A stretch of 64,000 nucleotides of DNA, from contig NZ_AJZD02000215.1 in NCBI RefSeq assembly GCF_000272105.2, positions 23,690-87,689 on the forward strand, written 5' to 3'. A program made the translations under genes and the position numbers. This document shows positions 51,235 through 61,070 of this stretch, piece after piece; position 1 is the stretch's first letter; every line of letters starts with the position of its first letter. The notes below the pieces were generated by a model. It was given only the letters and a program-made list of their open reading frames with translations. It ran no database searches and was not told the origin of the DNA. The DNA is from Vibrio splendidus 12E03. GTDB lineage: Bacteria; Pseudomonadota; Gammaproteobacteria; Enterobacterales; Vibrionaceae.

Positions 51235-53493
51235 TCAGTCATCTTTTAGCATTTTTTTGATGTTGTCCTCATTCTGGTACGACGATTGTATTTTTATTAA
51301 CCCTTGATTAATCGCATGTTTACACGCTTCTCTTATGTTACCAGTTGCAAGGCTTGCTGCTGGTGCATTATCGATAGCTTTTAGATAGACCCATTGGCTA
51401 CTGCGCTCTTTGAGACTGATCTCACGAGCTAGATTGGTCGACATCAACAATACGTCGAGCAGCTCTTGATCGTTAATTGCAGTGTAAGCGCGTGGCAAGA
51501 ATGGGTAGTCAGCGATGCCCATACGGACCGTTCGGTTGATGTTTCGCTCTGTTTCGAAGTCATTCACCCAAGATTGAATCTTTCTGAACACGGCTTCCGG
51601 CGACAAATCACGGTCTGAGTTAGGTTCGATATAAAGCAGGTTCGCGTCCGAGAAATGGTAGACACGAGCAGGGCCTTCAAGCTTAGATTTTAGAAATTCA
51701 CCGAAAGCGTCTTCGAGCTCTAGACCCGCTTTGTAACCGTTCTGCGTATACATATTTCGTAGAAACGGTAAATCAATCATCACGAAGCGTAAGCGGTCGT
51801 TGAGTGGTTCATGAATGAGCTCGCCAAGTTGCCATTGTTCGAAGGTTTGGCTGGTTTGTTCCAGCGAGTTAGAGAGCTTCGCATTGAGCATTCTTAAGTT
51901 CGGAAGCTTTGAACGTGAGTGCGTAAATAGGTCGGTGCGCAGTGAGTCCACTTCTTTGGCTAAGGTTTGAATGAGATAGCCACGGCGCAGAACAAAGAAG
52001 AACAAGACAATGCTGAACAGGAATAGGGCGAACGATATTTTTTGGAACTTACGATGCTCCAGTTTGTATTGCTCTAGCTCTTGCGCTTGGCCTGCGTAGT
52101 GCAGGGTTTGTTCGGCAAACTCTTTTTGTTGGCGGAATGCGTCTTCCCCAACACGGTTGAGTTTTTGCTGCTCTAAAGAGACAAGGCTGTTGTATTGCTT
52201 GAGATTTGCCAATGCTTGCTGTGGACGACCTGCCTGTTCATAACCCAAAGAGAGTAAATAGTATGAGCGTTGCGAAAGGCGCATGTTCTCTATCTGACGC
52301 GATATCTCAAGTGCACGTGTCGCATGCTTTATCACGTCTTCGCTTTCTTGCAGGTGATACGCCAACCCTGCCGATAGCAGCGCAGCTCGACCTTCCAGCT
52401 TTGGAATGTCGGTATATTCCAGCAACTCAAGGGCACGGGTTAGGTACTGTTCTGCTAGAGGGTAGTTATAAAGGCGTAAGTAGGTTGCCGATAGACTTAG
52501 CCTGATATCAATGACTTGGTGGATGTCTCGGTCAGTACTCTCGTGATCTAGAACATTGAAAAAGTGTACAAGGGCTAGGTTGTATTTACCTTGGAAGAAG
52601 TACACATCACCCATTTTTTTAAGCACTTGTGCTAATACTGGGGAGTTTTCAAAGTTGTCGTAAAAATCAGCGGCTTGAGATAGGTGTTCTAGTGCTTTAT
52701 CGAGTACTTGTCGCTCAAAGAAAAGCTGCGCCAGTAAGCGGTTTACCTTAGCCAAACGAGAGCTTAAGTTGCCTTCTACCGACTTCCAATAGCCATACAA
52801 CAACTCAGATAGCGCGTGGTTGTACTCTTTGTGGTTCAAGTAAAACTCACCAACCGAGATGTGGTAGTCAATGGTGACTTTTTCAGAGTAACGTTGGTCG
52901 AGATAGGTCTTCGCTTCTTGGTAGAACTTTTCCGCTTCATCGATCTTGTTATCGTAAGAGGCGATATCGGCTTTCAGCATGATCAAACGATAGGTGATGC
53001 CTTCCGTTAAGCGTAAGGTTTTATTCACCGACTCTAGGTTTGTTTCAATATTGGCCAGTTCTGCCTTTGCTTTGGCTGACTTTCTGTCACTTAGCCAAAG
53101 TAAGCGTACTTTTAGGATTTCTAGATCCAGTTTCAGGTAATCAAGCTTATAGGTTTTCGCGAGCTCAGAGGCCTTGTCGATGTGTTGAATTGCAATGCGA
53201 ATGTTGCCAAGGTTGTACTCGGCTTTCGCTAAGATCTTGTAGGCATCAATGCTGCTGTTTGGCGTTCGAATTGAAGAGTCTGTCTCTTCGCGAGAAATCG
53301 CCGAAGGGCTTTTCTCGCGTTGATCAGAAAGGACACGCAGCGTTAGGTAGCTGTTGGCCATTTGTTTTGCTTGGCTCGGCTCGATCTCAACCAAGTTATT
53401 GGCTTCATTGAGTAGCGCCGACGAATAAACTGACGCATTGACCGATGTGCTTAAGCTTAAAATAAATAGACTAACAACGTATAACCAACGCAT
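51235..53493 (-). CDS. Periplasmic TPR protein with degenerate GGDEF-like C-terminus
   Basis: A 752-residue envelope protein. A signal peptide (MRWLYVVSLFILSLSTSVNA) leads to a long region of tetratricopeptide-like helical repeats (about residues 30-440, such as ALEHLSQAADFYDNF and YPLAEQYLTRALELLEY). A membrane segment ISFALFLFSIVLFFFVL lies near residue 490, and a cytoplasmic part of about 230 residues follows. That part has the layout of a GGDEF domain, but at the active-site hairpin it reads YHFSDANLLYIEP in place of GGDEF, so enzymatic activity is unlikely; it might bind nucleotide or partner proteins. It lies upstream of an intact diguanylate cyclase gene on the same strand, so the two may form a sensory pair. 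Function not known. Confidence 0.82.
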   Translation of the reverse strand: MRWLYVVSLFILSLSTSVNASVYSSALLNEANNLVEIEPSQAKQMANSYLTLRVLSDQREKSPSAISREETDSSIRTPNSSIDAYKILAKAEYNLGNIRIAIQHIDKASELAKTYKLDYLKLDLEILKVRLLWLSDRKSAKAKAELANIETNLESVNKTLRLTEGITYRLIMLKADIASYDNKIDEAEKFYQEAKTYLDQRYSEKVTIDYHISVGEFYLNHKEYNHALSELLYGYWKSVEGNLSSRLAKVNRLLAQLFFERQVLDKALEHLSQAADFYDNFENSPVLAQVLKKMGDVYFFQGKYNLALVHFFNVLDHESTDRDIHQVIDIRLSLSATYLRLYNYPLAEQYLTRALELLEYTDIPKLEGRAALLSAGLAYHLQESEDVIKHATRALEISRQIENMRLSQRSYYLLSLGYEQAGRPQQALANLKQYNSLVSLEQQKLNRVGEDAFRQQKEFAEQTLHYAGQAQELEQYKLEHRKFQKISFALFLFSIVLFFFVLRRGYLIQTLAKEVDSLRTDLFTHSRSKLPNLRMLNAKLSNSLEQTSQTFEQWQLGELIHEPLNDRLRFVMIDLPFLRNMYTQNGYKAGLELEDAFGEFLKSKLEGPARVYHFSDANLLYIEPNSDRDLSPEAVFRKIQSWVNDFETERNINRTVRMGIADYPFLPRAYTAINDQELLDVLLMSTNLAREISLKERSSQWVYLKAIDNAPAASLATGNIREACKHAINQGLIKIQSSYQNEDNIKKMLKDD

Positions 53494-53551
53494 TTCAATG
53501 TCCCTTTAAAGATTTGGTAGGTTCAAATAAGTATGGGTGGTTCTCGCCTGA

Positions 53552-54397
53552 TTATTGGCGAGCCATACGCTTATTGTGGCTTGGTCTATCTTGCTCTGTT
53601 GAACGGTATGGGTTGATATCCAGACCACCACGACGTGTGTAACGTGCGAATACAGTTAGCTTCGAAGGTGCACAGTATTTCATGATGTCAGTGAAGATAC
53701 GCTCAACACATTGTTCGTGGAATTCATTGTGCTCACGGAAAGAAACTAAATAACGTAGCAGAGCTTCACGGTCAATTTGCTTACCAGAATATGCGATCTC
53801 AACGCTGCCCCAATCCGGTTGATTTGTGATCAAACAGTTCGACTTCAATAGGTGACTATGCAGTGTTTCTTCAACGTCTTGTTCGCCAGCAGCGCCTTCA
53901 AGCAATGATGCTTCAAAGTCGTAGCTAGTGATTTGGATGTCTTGGTTATCGATACAGTCACCTTCCATCGTCACGATAGGTTGGCTGGTGTAATCGGTTA
54001 CAGAGTTTACATTCACAATCACCGTTTCGCCTGCACATGCCGACAAATCTTGGGTCAGGCGCTCAGTGACTTGATCCCAGTTTTCAAATTGAGTCTGGTT
54101 GTAGCTGTTCAGGTACAGCTTGAAAGATTTTGATTCAATTAAATTTGGGCTGGTTGCTGGGATGAAAACTTCACCGACAGCCACTTGTGGTAGGCCATTG
54201 GTGTTCAGCCACGAAAGCTCGTACATCGTCCAAATATCATGACCAACAAAAGGCAGCTCGCCGTTTAGCGCAAGATCATCGCGATTCAGGCTACGAGGCA
54301 CTGGTTGCAATAAACTTGCATCGTATTGGTTAGAGTACTCAGTTTTTTGGCCAAGGGTTAAACCCGCTAGCTCTTTTGCGTCAGAATATTTGCTCAT
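53552..54397 (-). CDS. queF: QueF, NADPH-dependent 7-cyano-7-deazaguanine reductase
   Basis: A 281-residue enzyme of the long (two-module, YqcD-type) QueF subfamily that reduces preQ0 to preQ1 in queuosine synthesis for tRNA. The catalytic cysteine is in [18 protein letters not shown] near residue 189, followed by the aspartate in the same motif, and the substrate glutamate in [11 protein letters not shown] near residue 230. Length matches E. coli QueF (282). It is divergent from syd with a 131-bp gap. Confidence 0.96.
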   Translation of the reverse strand: MSKYSDAKELAGLTLGQKTEYSNQYDASLLQPVPRSLNRDDLALNGELPFVGHDIWTMYELSWLNTNGLPQVAVGEVFIPATSPNLIESKSFKLYLNSYNQTQFENWDQVTERLTQDLSACAGETVIVNVNSVTDYTSQPIVTMEGDCIDNQDIQITSYDFEASLLEGAAGEQDVEETLHSHLLKSNCLITNQPDWGSVEIAYSGKQIDREALLRYLVSFREHNEFHEQCVERIFTDIMKYCAPSKLTVFARYTRRGGLDINPYRSTEQDRPSHNKRMARQ

Positions 54398-54528
54398 ACT
54401 TTCGTTTCAAATTCGATTAGAATGGGGTCGATTTTACTGAATCCCCATTACCCTGTCATTAAGTCATCGCCTAATCGACACGGAAAGGGCTCGGATTCTA
54501 TTTATTATTTTGTGTTTAGGAGATTTTC

Positions 54529-55074
54529 ATGACTCAACGTGCTCAAGACGCACTACTTTCTTTTAGTCAGCGATACGTTGACGCGTGGCAACAGCAACAC
54601 CAAAGCTTACCTCGCAATGAGGAGTTGGTGGACGTGGTATCGCCATGTGTAGAAGAAAAGAGCGGCGATGCCGTGTTATGGAAGCACTATCCACGTGAGC
54701 AATTCGCGGATTTCACCAACGTAGAAACGGGCATTGAATTGACGCTGCACGAAGACATCAAAACCTTCTACGGTGCGCAATACAGCGCAGATATGAACGC
54801 GACCTTCGACGGCAATGAACTGACTCTATTACAGATTTGGAGTGATGAAGACTTCGAATGCCTACAAGAAAACATCTTAGGTCACCTAGTGACTCAACGT
54901 CGCTTAAAGCTAAAGCCTACGGTTTTCATCGCAGCGACCGATGCTGAACTGGATGTTATCTCTATCTGTAACCTAACGGGCAACGTGATTCTGGAGCGCT
55001 TAGGCACCAAAAATCGTGATGTACTAGCCGAGACATTGGCAGAATTTTTAGAAAAGCTACAACCAGCGGTATAA
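54529..55074 (+). CDS. syd: Syd, SecY-interacting protein
   Basis: A 181-residue cytoplasmic protein of the Syd family, equal in length to E. coli Syd (181). Conserved parts are [16 protein letters not shown] at the start and [14 protein letters not shown] with [20 protein letters not shown] in the middle. Syd binds SecY and is thought to check assembly of the SecYEG channel. AGGAGA before the ATG supports the start. It is divergent from queF and followed 4 bp later by the DUF2310 gene, as in other Vibrio; E. coli also has syd next to queF. Confidence 0.95.
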   Translation: MTQRAQDALLSFSQRYVDAWQQQHQSLPRNEELVDVVSPCVEEKSGDAVLWKHYPREQFADFTNVETGIELTLHEDIKTFYGAQYSADMNATFDGNELTLLQIWSDEDFECLQENILGHLVTQRRLKLKPTVFIAATDAELDVISICNLTGNVILERLGTKNRDVLAETLAEFLEKLQPAV

Positions 55075-55078
55075 ATAG

Positions 55079-55855
55079 ATGTACGTACTAGAACTTCAAT
55101 TTGAGTGTTTTGATAACACAACGGTAAGCGCTGTCGACAAGGCTGTTAATGGCTTAATGGATGCACTTCGTTATAACGGACAAGTGCTGGGTCGTGAGTT
55201 TCCTATCGTGATGGGAGATGGTGAGTTTTATGTTCGTGTCGTCTGCCCAGAGCAAGACAGCTTGCACCCACGTAACCACTCAGATTTTGTAAAAGTGTGT
55301 TTTGATCGCTTGTCTAACGCGAGCCTGCTTGCGCCAAAAATGCGTTTACTTGGTCGAGATCTTAACTCTGAAGAAGTAGCTGAAGACGAAGCTCCTAGCT
55401 GGCAGGTACTTTACACGACGTTCGTTCATACCTGTTCACCGCTACGTAGTGGCGACAGTTTGTTACCGATCCCGCTATACCGCAACCCGCCAACCTTCAA
55501 TGGTGACCATAAAGCCGTGTTGAAATGGCAGACAGAATGGCAAGCCTGTGATGAAGTCCAAATGGGTGGGGGTTGTCGTGCTGAACACGCGACTCTGACT
55601 GAGATCAGTGATACTAAAAGCGTGTTGTTCAAACGCGGTTGGGGCTTAAGAGGACGCATTGAATATCTCACGAAGATCCCGACTTATTACTACTTGTATC
55701 GCGTGGGTGGCATCAGCTTAAAAGCTGAAAAAGAGCGTAAATGTCCGCAATGTGGTGGTGAATGGCTGCTAGATGCGCCGATCCACGACATTTTCTATTT
55801 TAAGTGTGATGACTGCCGATTAGTGTCCAACATTTCTTGGGATCATCTTAAGTAA
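55079..55855 (+). CDS. DUF2310 zinc-ribbon protein
   Basis: A 258-residue protein of the DUF2310 family, of unknown function. The N-terminal 200 residues have no recognised domain; the C-terminal region carries a four-cysteine zinc ribbon (CPQCGGEW ... FKCDDCRLVS, about residues 219-247), typical of nucleic-acid or protein binding. It follows syd after four bases and is probably co-transcribed with it. No signal peptide or membrane segment. The family is restricted to gammaproteobacteria such as Vibrio and Shewanella. Confidence 0.85.
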   Translation: MYVLELQFECFDNTTVSAVDKAVNGLMDALRYNGQVLGREFPIVMGDGEFYVRVVCPEQDSLHPRNHSDFVKVCFDRLSNASLLAPKMRLLGRDLNSEEVAEDEAPSWQVLYTTFVHTCSPLRSGDSLLPIPLYRNPPTFNGDHKAVLKWQTEWQACDEVQMGGGCRAEHATLTEISDTKSVLFKRGWGLRGRIEYLTKIPTYYYLYRVGGISLKAEKERKCPQCGGEWLLDAPIHDIFYFKCDDCRLVSNISWDHLK

Positions 55856-56133
55856 CTCCTAATCCCTAACTCCTAAAGCTTAATTAGCGATTCAAGGTAT
55901 CGAAGTGTTGCTCAATACTTCGATACTTATTCCTCTGTATTCTCTCTGTTACCTTGTCGTCTGTTTCTCTTTCTTTGACCTCCATATTGAGCATTAATCA
56001 GTATTGGGCTTGCCAATATTGTCGAACCTATTTCGTCCTTAAATGCGCTCATTTTGTGCTGTACATCTCTCTCTGTAGTCCTCAAGTATTCACCAAGATA
56101 ATTCCACACCCATCAACTTTTGATCATTTCAAT
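55856..56133. other. Intergenic stretch before the porin promoter
   Basis: About 280 AT-rich bases between the DUF2310 gene and the porin promoter. A 61-codon frame (55954-56139) in it has no supporting feature. Nothing else seen. Confidence 0.5.
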
Positions 56134-56149
56134 AGTTAACTGGATCACA
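56134..56149. promoter_or_regulatory. Possible CRP site upstream of the porin
   Basis: AGTTAACTGGATCACA keeps the right half TCACA and three of five left-half positions of the CRP consensus. Its centre is about 60 bp before a start expected from TATAAA at 56189-56194, a class I distance. Confidence 0.4.
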
Positions 56150-56193
56150 GTAATCAATCAGTCCCCTTTCAATTTATATTCCTCTCAATATAA

Positions 56194-56223
56194 ATGGGAT
56201 CGATCCCATGGGAATGTTCCCAT
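56194..56223. promoter_or_regulatory. Tandem TreR-type operators upstream of the porin
   Basis: ATGGGATCGATCCCAT (56194-56209) and ATGGGAATGTTCCCAT (56208-56223) are two perfect or near-perfect 16-bp palindromes sharing two bases, 14 bp apart. The second has the same GGGAATGTTCCC core as the site at 62560-62573 before treB. They overlap the probable transcription start of the porin gene. Confidence 0.8.
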
Positions 56224-56264
56224 ATGTAAAAATAACACAATTCTAGATCTTAAAGGAATGGACG

Positions 56265-57470
56265 ATGAAACTGTTACCTATTGCTGCTGCACTCTCTACT
56301 GCTTTACTTGCACCTAATTTATACGCTGATGAAACCACGCCATTGGAGTTTAATGGCTACATGCGCGGCGGCGTTGGCCTGAGTAATGAAGGCGGTTCAA
56401 ACAGTAAATGGGAGGTGAGTAAAGTTGGACGACTCGGCAACGAAAATGACCTGTATGGCGAGTTTGGCTTTAAGAAAGAGGTGTATGCTGAGGACGACGT
56501 TTCATTTGTAGTTGATTCCATGTTGTCGTACTGGCAGGGCCAAGATGAGAACGCGGCGGATAAAAGCGTTGATGTAGTTCAACTCAATGTTCAAGCGGTG
56601 GGGCTTTTTGAAGATAAAGACATTGGTATTTGGGCGGGCGAGCGCTACTACCAACGCCATGATGTGCACATTGTTGATAACTACTACTGGGATGTAAGCG
56701 GTATTGGCGCCGGTGTTGAACACATCAATATGGGCCCAGGTAAATTATCGGTCGCTTTGATTCAAGACACAGTGACAGGCGATGTGTTTGATGGCAAAGA
56801 GACCACAGCCATGATTGCTGATATACGTTATGCGGGTATTCCATTGTGGAACAATGCGGATCTTGAGGTCGGTATTGATATGAACTTCGCCAATGAAAAG
56901 CAGGGTCAAACGGTGGATGCGGATGACAGCGTAATGCTAACGGCAAGCTTGAATCAAAACCTTTCAGGTGGCTTCAACAAAACCATTCTACAGGTTGCTA
57001 ACTCTGGTTATGCAGAACAAATGACAACCTTTGGTACAGGTAAGGGCATCGTTCGTGATGCAAACAACAACGATGCTGATGGCTTCCGATTGATTAACTG
57101 GGGTGTGCTTGCTATCGGTGACAACATCGAATTTGGTCACACTGTTCGTTATGCCGCGTCATCGGGTGTTGGTGCTAATAACAGTGATGATGAGTCGTTC
57201 AGTGCAGTAATCCGTCCGCTTTATAAGTGGGACAAGCGTATGCGCACCATCCTTGAAATTGGCGGCTTCGTGGAAACCATTGATAACCAAGACGGTGCGG
57301 GCGGTAAGTTCACTGTCGCTCAGGCTTGGGTACCGCAAGTGGGTTTCTGGTCACGTCCTGAATTTCGTATCTTTGCGACCTACTTAAATGATGCTGAAAA
57401 CGACAATGCCTTCGGTGAAGGTAAAAACAGTGAAATGAGCGTTGGTATGCAAGTGGAAGCTTGGTGGTAA
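56265..57470 (+). CDS. LamB-type carbohydrate porin (probable trehalose porin)
   Basis: A 401-residue outer-membrane porin of the maltoporin family, shorter than E. coli LamB (446). A signal peptide (MKLLPIAAALSTALLAPNLYA) precedes a mature region beginning with TPLEFNGYMRGGVGLS, a LamB-like start; it contains WAGERYYQRHDVHIVDNYYWDVSG, as in the family's second beta-strand region, and ends in the aromatic WW typical of beta-barrel proteins. It lets oligo- or disaccharides cross the outer membrane. Two palindromic operators identical in core to that before treB point to control by TreR and to trehalose as substrate; maltodextrins remain possible. GGAATGGACG precedes the ATG. The metQ gene is convergent. 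Confidence 0.9.
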   Translation: MKLLPIAAALSTALLAPNLYADETTPLEFNGYMRGGVGLSNEGGSNSKWEVSKVGRLGNENDLYGEFGFKKEVYAEDDVSFVVDSMLSYWQGQDENAADKSVDVVQLNVQAVGLFEDKDIGIWAGERYYQRHDVHIVDNYYWDVSGIGAGVEHINMGPGKLSVALIQDTVTGDVFDGKETTAMIADIRYAGIPLWNNADLEVGIDMNFANEKQGQTVDADDSVMLTASLNQNLSGGFNKTILQVANSGYAEQMTTFGTGKGIVRDANNNDADGFRLINWGVLAIGDNIEFGHTVRYAASSGVGANNSDDESFSAVIRPLYKWDKRMRTILEIGGFVETIDNQDGAGGKFTVAQAWVPQVGFWSRPEFRIFATYLNDAENDNAFGEGKNSEMSVGMQVEAWW

Positions 57471-57498
57471 GCCGGACTTCCTTGTAAATCCTAACCAA

Positions 57499-57526
57499 TA
57501 AAAAGGGGCTGACGTTATGTCAGCCC
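57499..57526. terminator. Terminator between the porin and metQ
   Basis: GGGGCTGAC and GTCAGCCCC pair perfectly around GTTAT. On the minus strand (metQ side) it is followed by TTTTTA; on the plus strand by TTCGG, so it mainly serves metNIQ. Confidence 0.85.
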
Positions 57527-57561
57527 CTTCGGGTATCTATACGATGTTGCAGTTTAGGTGA

Positions 57562-58371
57562 TTACCAACCTTTAACTACGCCACCTTGGAAGATATCAGA
57601 AGCTGCGTTGTACACTTCTTCAGTTTGGTAAGCTTTAACGAAGTTTTGTACGTTTTCAGCGTTTAGGTTGTCTTCACGAGAAACGATTAGGTTTACGTAA
57701 GGAGAATCTTTGTCTTCAACGAATACGCCATCTTTTTGTGGAGTCAGGTTGATAGAGCTTGCGTAAGTTGTGTTGATGATAGATAGAGCAACATCATCAA
57801 GAGAACGTGGCAGTTGAGCTGCGTCTAGTTCAACAATCGTTAGGTTCTTAGGGTTACCAACGATGTCACGAACTGTTGCTAGAAGACCAGCACCTTCACG
57901 AAGCTCAAGAAGACCTTGTTGCTCAAGAAGAAGTAGAGAGCGACCTAGGTTTGTTGGGTCGTTTGGTACAGCAATACGAGCACCGTCTTGGATTTCGTCT
58001 ACCGATTTCACTTCTTTAGAGTAACCCGCAATAGGGTAAACAAACGTGTTACCAGCGATAGTTAGCTTGTAGCCACGGTCAGCCACTTGCTGATCTAGGT
58101 ACGGTGCGTGTTGGAATGCGTTGATGTCGATAGAACCATCATCTAGAGCTGCGTTTGGTGTTACGTAGTCTGTGAAAGTTACTAGCTCAACATCTAGGCC
58201 GTATTTCTCTTTCGCTACTTTAGCTGCCACTTCAGCAACTTGAGCTTCAGCACCTGCCATTACGCCAACTTTTACTTTAGAAGTATCAACTTCTTTATCA
58301 CCACAACCTGCTAGTACTAGCGCTGATGCCGCTGCTGCGATAGTAAGTAAACCTTTAAGGCTAAATTTCAT
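57562..58371 (-). CDS. metQ: MetQ, methionine ABC transporter substrate-binding lipoprotein
   Basis: A 269-residue NlpA-family lipoprotein. The signal peptide ends in the lipobox LAGC with C23 (VLAGCGDKE); the mature part has VGVMAGAEAQVAEVAAKVAK, LVTFTDYVTPNAAL, GSIDINAFQHAPYL and IAVPNDPTNLGRSL, the marks of MetQ. It binds D- or L-methionine in the periplasm and delivers it to MetI. It is the last gene of metN-metI-metQ on the minus strand, 81 bp after metI. A terminator follows. Confidence 0.96.
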   Translation of the reverse strand: MKFSLKGLLTIAAAASALVLAGCGDKEVDTSKVKVGVMAGAEAQVAEVAAKVAKEKYGLDVELVTFTDYVTPNAALDDGSIDINAFQHAPYLDQQVADRGYKLTIAGNTFVYPIAGYSKEVKSVDEIQDGARIAVPNDPTNLGRSLLLLEQQGLLELREGAGLLATVRDIVGNPKNLTIVELDAAQLPRSLDDVALSIINTTYASSINLTPQKDGVFVEDKDSPYVNLIVSREDNLNAENVQNFVKAYQTEEVYNAASDIFQGGVVKGW

Positions 58372-58452
58372 AATAATCTCCTTTTAATAAATCTATTTAA
58401 TTTGGTTCAGACGACTCTTGTCTTAGAGAGTTTGCGTTTTAGCGCTGAGTCT

Positions 58453-59136
58453 TTATCTGTGGTCAACGCGGCGAACTAAGGAATCACCGATTGATTGAAT
58501 AATTTGTACAAGCACAATCAACATCACTACCGTTACAGCCATGATGGTCACATCGTAACGGTGGAATCCGTAACGAATCGCGACATCACCTAGACCACCG
58601 CCACCAACCGTGCCCGCCATTGCTGAGTAGCTCACAAGTGTCACTAGCGTAATCGTTACTGAGTTGATAATAGTCGGTAGTGCTTCAGGAAGCAGAACCT
58701 TATTGATGATTTGTGTTGGTGTTGCGCCCATTGATTGAGCCGCTTCTACTAGACCTGTTGGTACTTCAAGTAGTGCACTTTCGATAAGTCGAGCCACAAA
58801 TGGGATAGCACCAATCGTCAATGGAACAATCGCTGCTGTTGTGCCTATGAAGGTACCAATCAGCATCTTAGTTAGTGGGATAATCGCAACCATCAACACT
58901 AAGAAAGGCACTGAACGACCCACGTTCACAATCGCACCTAGAATCTTGTTTACTTTGGTGTTCTCTAACAGGCCACCTTTTTTAGTCGTGTGTAGAATCA
59001 CGCCTAATGGAATACCGACAGCAAAGCCAACAATGCCCGCAACTGCAACCATGTAAAGCGTCTCGCCGGTTGCACCTAATAGAAGATTACCGTTAAGGCT
59101 GATCCAGTCAGCAATCTCGTTGAAACTAAAGGACAT
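58453..59136 (-). CDS. metI: MetI, methionine ABC transporter permease
   Basis: A 227-residue permease with five to six membrane segments, the ABC permease motif [17 protein letters not shown] near residue 150 coupling it to MetN, and the end [11 protein letters not shown]. Length is close to E. coli MetI (217). The ATG at 59136 is preferred because AGAGGTG lies seven bases before it; a TTG two codons upstream is too close to that site. It overlaps the metN end by about 11 bases, indicating coupling. Confidence 0.95.
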   Translation of the reverse strand: MSFSFNEIADWISLNGNLLLGATGETLYMVAVAGIVGFAVGIPLGVILHTTKKGGLLENTKVNKILGAIVNVGRSVPFLVLMVAIIPLTKMLIGTFIGTTAAIVPLTIGAIPFVARLIESALLEVPTGLVEAAQSMGATPTQIINKVLLPEALPTIINSVTITLVTLVSYSAMAGTVGGGGLGDVAIRYGFHRYDVTIMAVTVVMLIVLVQIIQSIGDSLVRRVDHR

Positions 59137-60160
59137 AACCAAGCACCTCTACTTTTACATTGTTGTCGCGTAGGAATTGGATAGCAGCATTATCATCTGC
59201 TTCATTACCGAACAGTTCAGCAACCATCATGCCGAACTTCACGCCGCCGGCGTAATCAAGGTCAGAGCTTAGGATGCTGACATCGATATTGAATTTGCGT
59301 GCAATCTGAGTCATCAGCGGAGCATCAACCGTTGCGCCCGTAAACTCAAGACGTACCAACGGGTAACTGCTGTTTACGCGAGTCTCTTGCAGGCGTGCTT
59401 GGTAATCTTCAGGGATCGTCAGATCCAACGTTGAACGAATGAATTGATGCGCTAGTTCAGTTTTAGGGTGAGCAAAGATGTCACCAACTGTGCCTTTCTC
59501 TACCAATTCACCACCGCCAATGATCGCCACTTCGTGACAAATGCTTTTCACTACATCCATCTCGTGCGTAATAAGCAGGATAGTGATGTTCAGCTTGCGG
59601 TTGATTTCACGCAGTAGCTCAAGAATCGATTGAGTGGTCGCAGGGTCCAATGCGCTGGTCGCTTCGTCACACAGCAGTACTTTCGGATCGGAGGCCAGTG
59701 CACGAGCAATCGCAACACGCTGCTTTTGACCGCCACTTAGGTTTGCCGGGTAGGTGTCTCGCTTATCCGCTAAGCCAACGAGTTCAAGTAACTCACTCAC
59801 TTTTGCTTCAATAATCGCTTTATCTTTACCAGCAAGTTCTAAAGGCAGTGCTACATTGTTAAATACAGTACGAGAAGACAGCAGGTTGAAGTGCTGGAAT
59901 ATCATGCCGATGTTACGGCGCGCTTCGCTAAGTTCTGATTTGCTGAGTTTTGTTAGGTCGATACCGTCAACAATCACTTCACCAGAGGTCGGTGCTTCCA
60001 ACATATTTACACAGCGGATTAGGGTACTTTTGCCTGCACCTGAAGAGCCGATGACTCCAAAGATTTGACCTTGAGGAATGTGGAGGTTGATATCAATTAA
60101 GGCATTGATTTCTTTAGTACCTTGATAAAAAACCTTGTTGACTTGATTCACTTTAATCAT
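59126..60160 (-). CDS. metN: MetN, methionine ABC transporter ATPase
   Basis: A 344-residue ABC ATPase with Walker [11 protein letters not shown] (about residue 40), signature [15 protein letters not shown] (about residue 140), Walker [13 protein letters not shown] and the C-terminal NIL regulatory domain (about residues 270-344) that binds methionine and inhibits transport when the cell is full. It energises uptake of methionine together with MetI and MetQ. Length matches E. coli MetN (343). It is first in the operon; MetJ boxes lie about 100 bp upstream at 60251-60290. Confidence 0.96.
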   Translation of the reverse strand: MIKVNQVNKVFYQGTKEINALIDINLHIPQGQIFGVIGSSGAGKSTLIRCVNMLEAPTSGEVIVDGIDLTKLSKSELSEARRNIGMIFQHFNLLSSRTVFNNVALPLELAGKDKAIIEAKVSELLELVGLADKRDTYPANLSGGQKQRVAIARALASDPKVLLCDEATSALDPATTQSILELLREINRKLNITILLITHEMDVVKSICHEVAIIGGGELVEKGTVGDIFAHPKTELAHQFIRSTLDLTIPEDYQARLQETRVNSSYPLVRLEFTGATVDAPLMTQIARKFNIDVSILSSDLDYAGGVKFGMMVAELFGNEADDNAAIQFLRDNNVKVEVLGYVL

Positions 60161-60250
60161 AGAGAAACCCGTGCAGGTAGAACAGAATAATATGTCGATA
60201 GCTCGCTCGATTTACAGACGATGCTATGGTGTTCTATGATCTAAGTCAAT

Positions 60251-60290
60251 AGATATTTTTACGTCTAGACGGCTAAACGTCGATTGTATG
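60251..60290. promoter_or_regulatory. MetJ operator, tandem 8-bp met boxes
   Basis: Five successive octamers (agatattt, ttacgtct, agacggct, aaacgtcg, attgtatg) resemble the met box AGACGTCT; the second to fourth match it at 6, 7 and 6 positions. Site for MetJ with S-adenosylmethionine, controlling metNIQ. Confidence 0.8.
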
Positions 60291-60367
60291 GCTAAGCTAG
60301 AAACAATTCGTTAACGAACGCAAAACTAAATAGATAGTGATGAAGCAAATAAAGCGTGTAATAATTA

Positions 60368-60952
60368 ATGATTAATAGAGAGTTGATAGAGAACAAAATT
60401 TTGTCTAAACCTGCTGTTTTTTTAGATCGTGATGGTGTGATTAACGTTGACCACGGCTACGTACATGATGAGCATGACTTTGAATACATTGACGGTGTGT
60501 TTGAAGCGGCGAAAGCGTTTAAAGATATGGGCTATTTATTGGTACTTGTGACCAACCAATCTGGTATTGCTCGTGGCAAGTTTAGCGAAGATCGTTTTCT
60601 TTCTTTGACGCAGTGGATGGATTGGAACTTTGTCGATAATGGCGTTGAGTTAGATGGTATCTATTACTGTCCTCATCACCCTGAACACGGCATTGGCGAC
60701 TACAAGCAAGATTGTGAATGTCGTAAGCCTAAACCTGGTATGTTCATTTCTGCGCGTGACTTTCTCAAAATTGATATGGCTAACTCGGTCATGATTGGCG
60801 ATAAAGCTGAAGACATGATGGCCGCAGAAGCCGCTGGTGTTGGTACCAGAGTATTGGTGAGAACCGGTAAACCCGTGACTGAAAAGGGTGAGGCACTTGC
60901 CAGTGTAGTGCTAGATAGCATTAAAGATGTACCAGCTTTCCTGAAAGGCTGA
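60368..60952 (+). CDS. gmhB: GmhB, D-glycero-beta-D-manno-heptose-1,7-bisphosphate 7-phosphatase
   Basis: A HAD-superfamily phosphatase of about 194 residues that makes heptose-1-phosphate for lipopolysaccharide core. The HAD motif is [24 protein letters not shown] follows, then the zinc-binding set CPHHPEHG ... CECRKPKPG and [17 protein letters not shown]. The ATG at 60368 has no clear ribosome site; a TTG at 60401, with AGAGAA seven bases upstream, would begin at [12 protein letters not shown], closer to other GmhB N-termini, so the true start may be there (183 residues). It is divergent from metN and stands alone. Confidence 0.94.
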   Translation: MINRELIENKILSKPAVFLDRDGVINVDHGYVHDEHDFEYIDGVFEAAKAFKDMGYLLVLVTNQSGIARGKFSEDRFLSLTQWMDWNFVDNGVELDGIYYCPHHPEHGIGDYKQDCECRKPKPGMFISARDFLKIDMANSVMIGDKAEDMMAAEAAGVGTRVLVRTGKPVTEKGEALASVVLDSIKDVPAFLKG

Positions 60953-61070
60953 TACATTTTCCTATCGTTAACAGGCTTACTTATTACGTCGGTTCTAACC
61001 AGTCAACTGGGGTGCTAACCCATAAATAAGATATCAGCGCCGTTAACTATATAAAGATGAGGAACGCAGT

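Noticed and set aside
55954..56317. Two overlapping short frames before the porin
   Set aside because: They cross the porin promoter and operators, and lack any feature.
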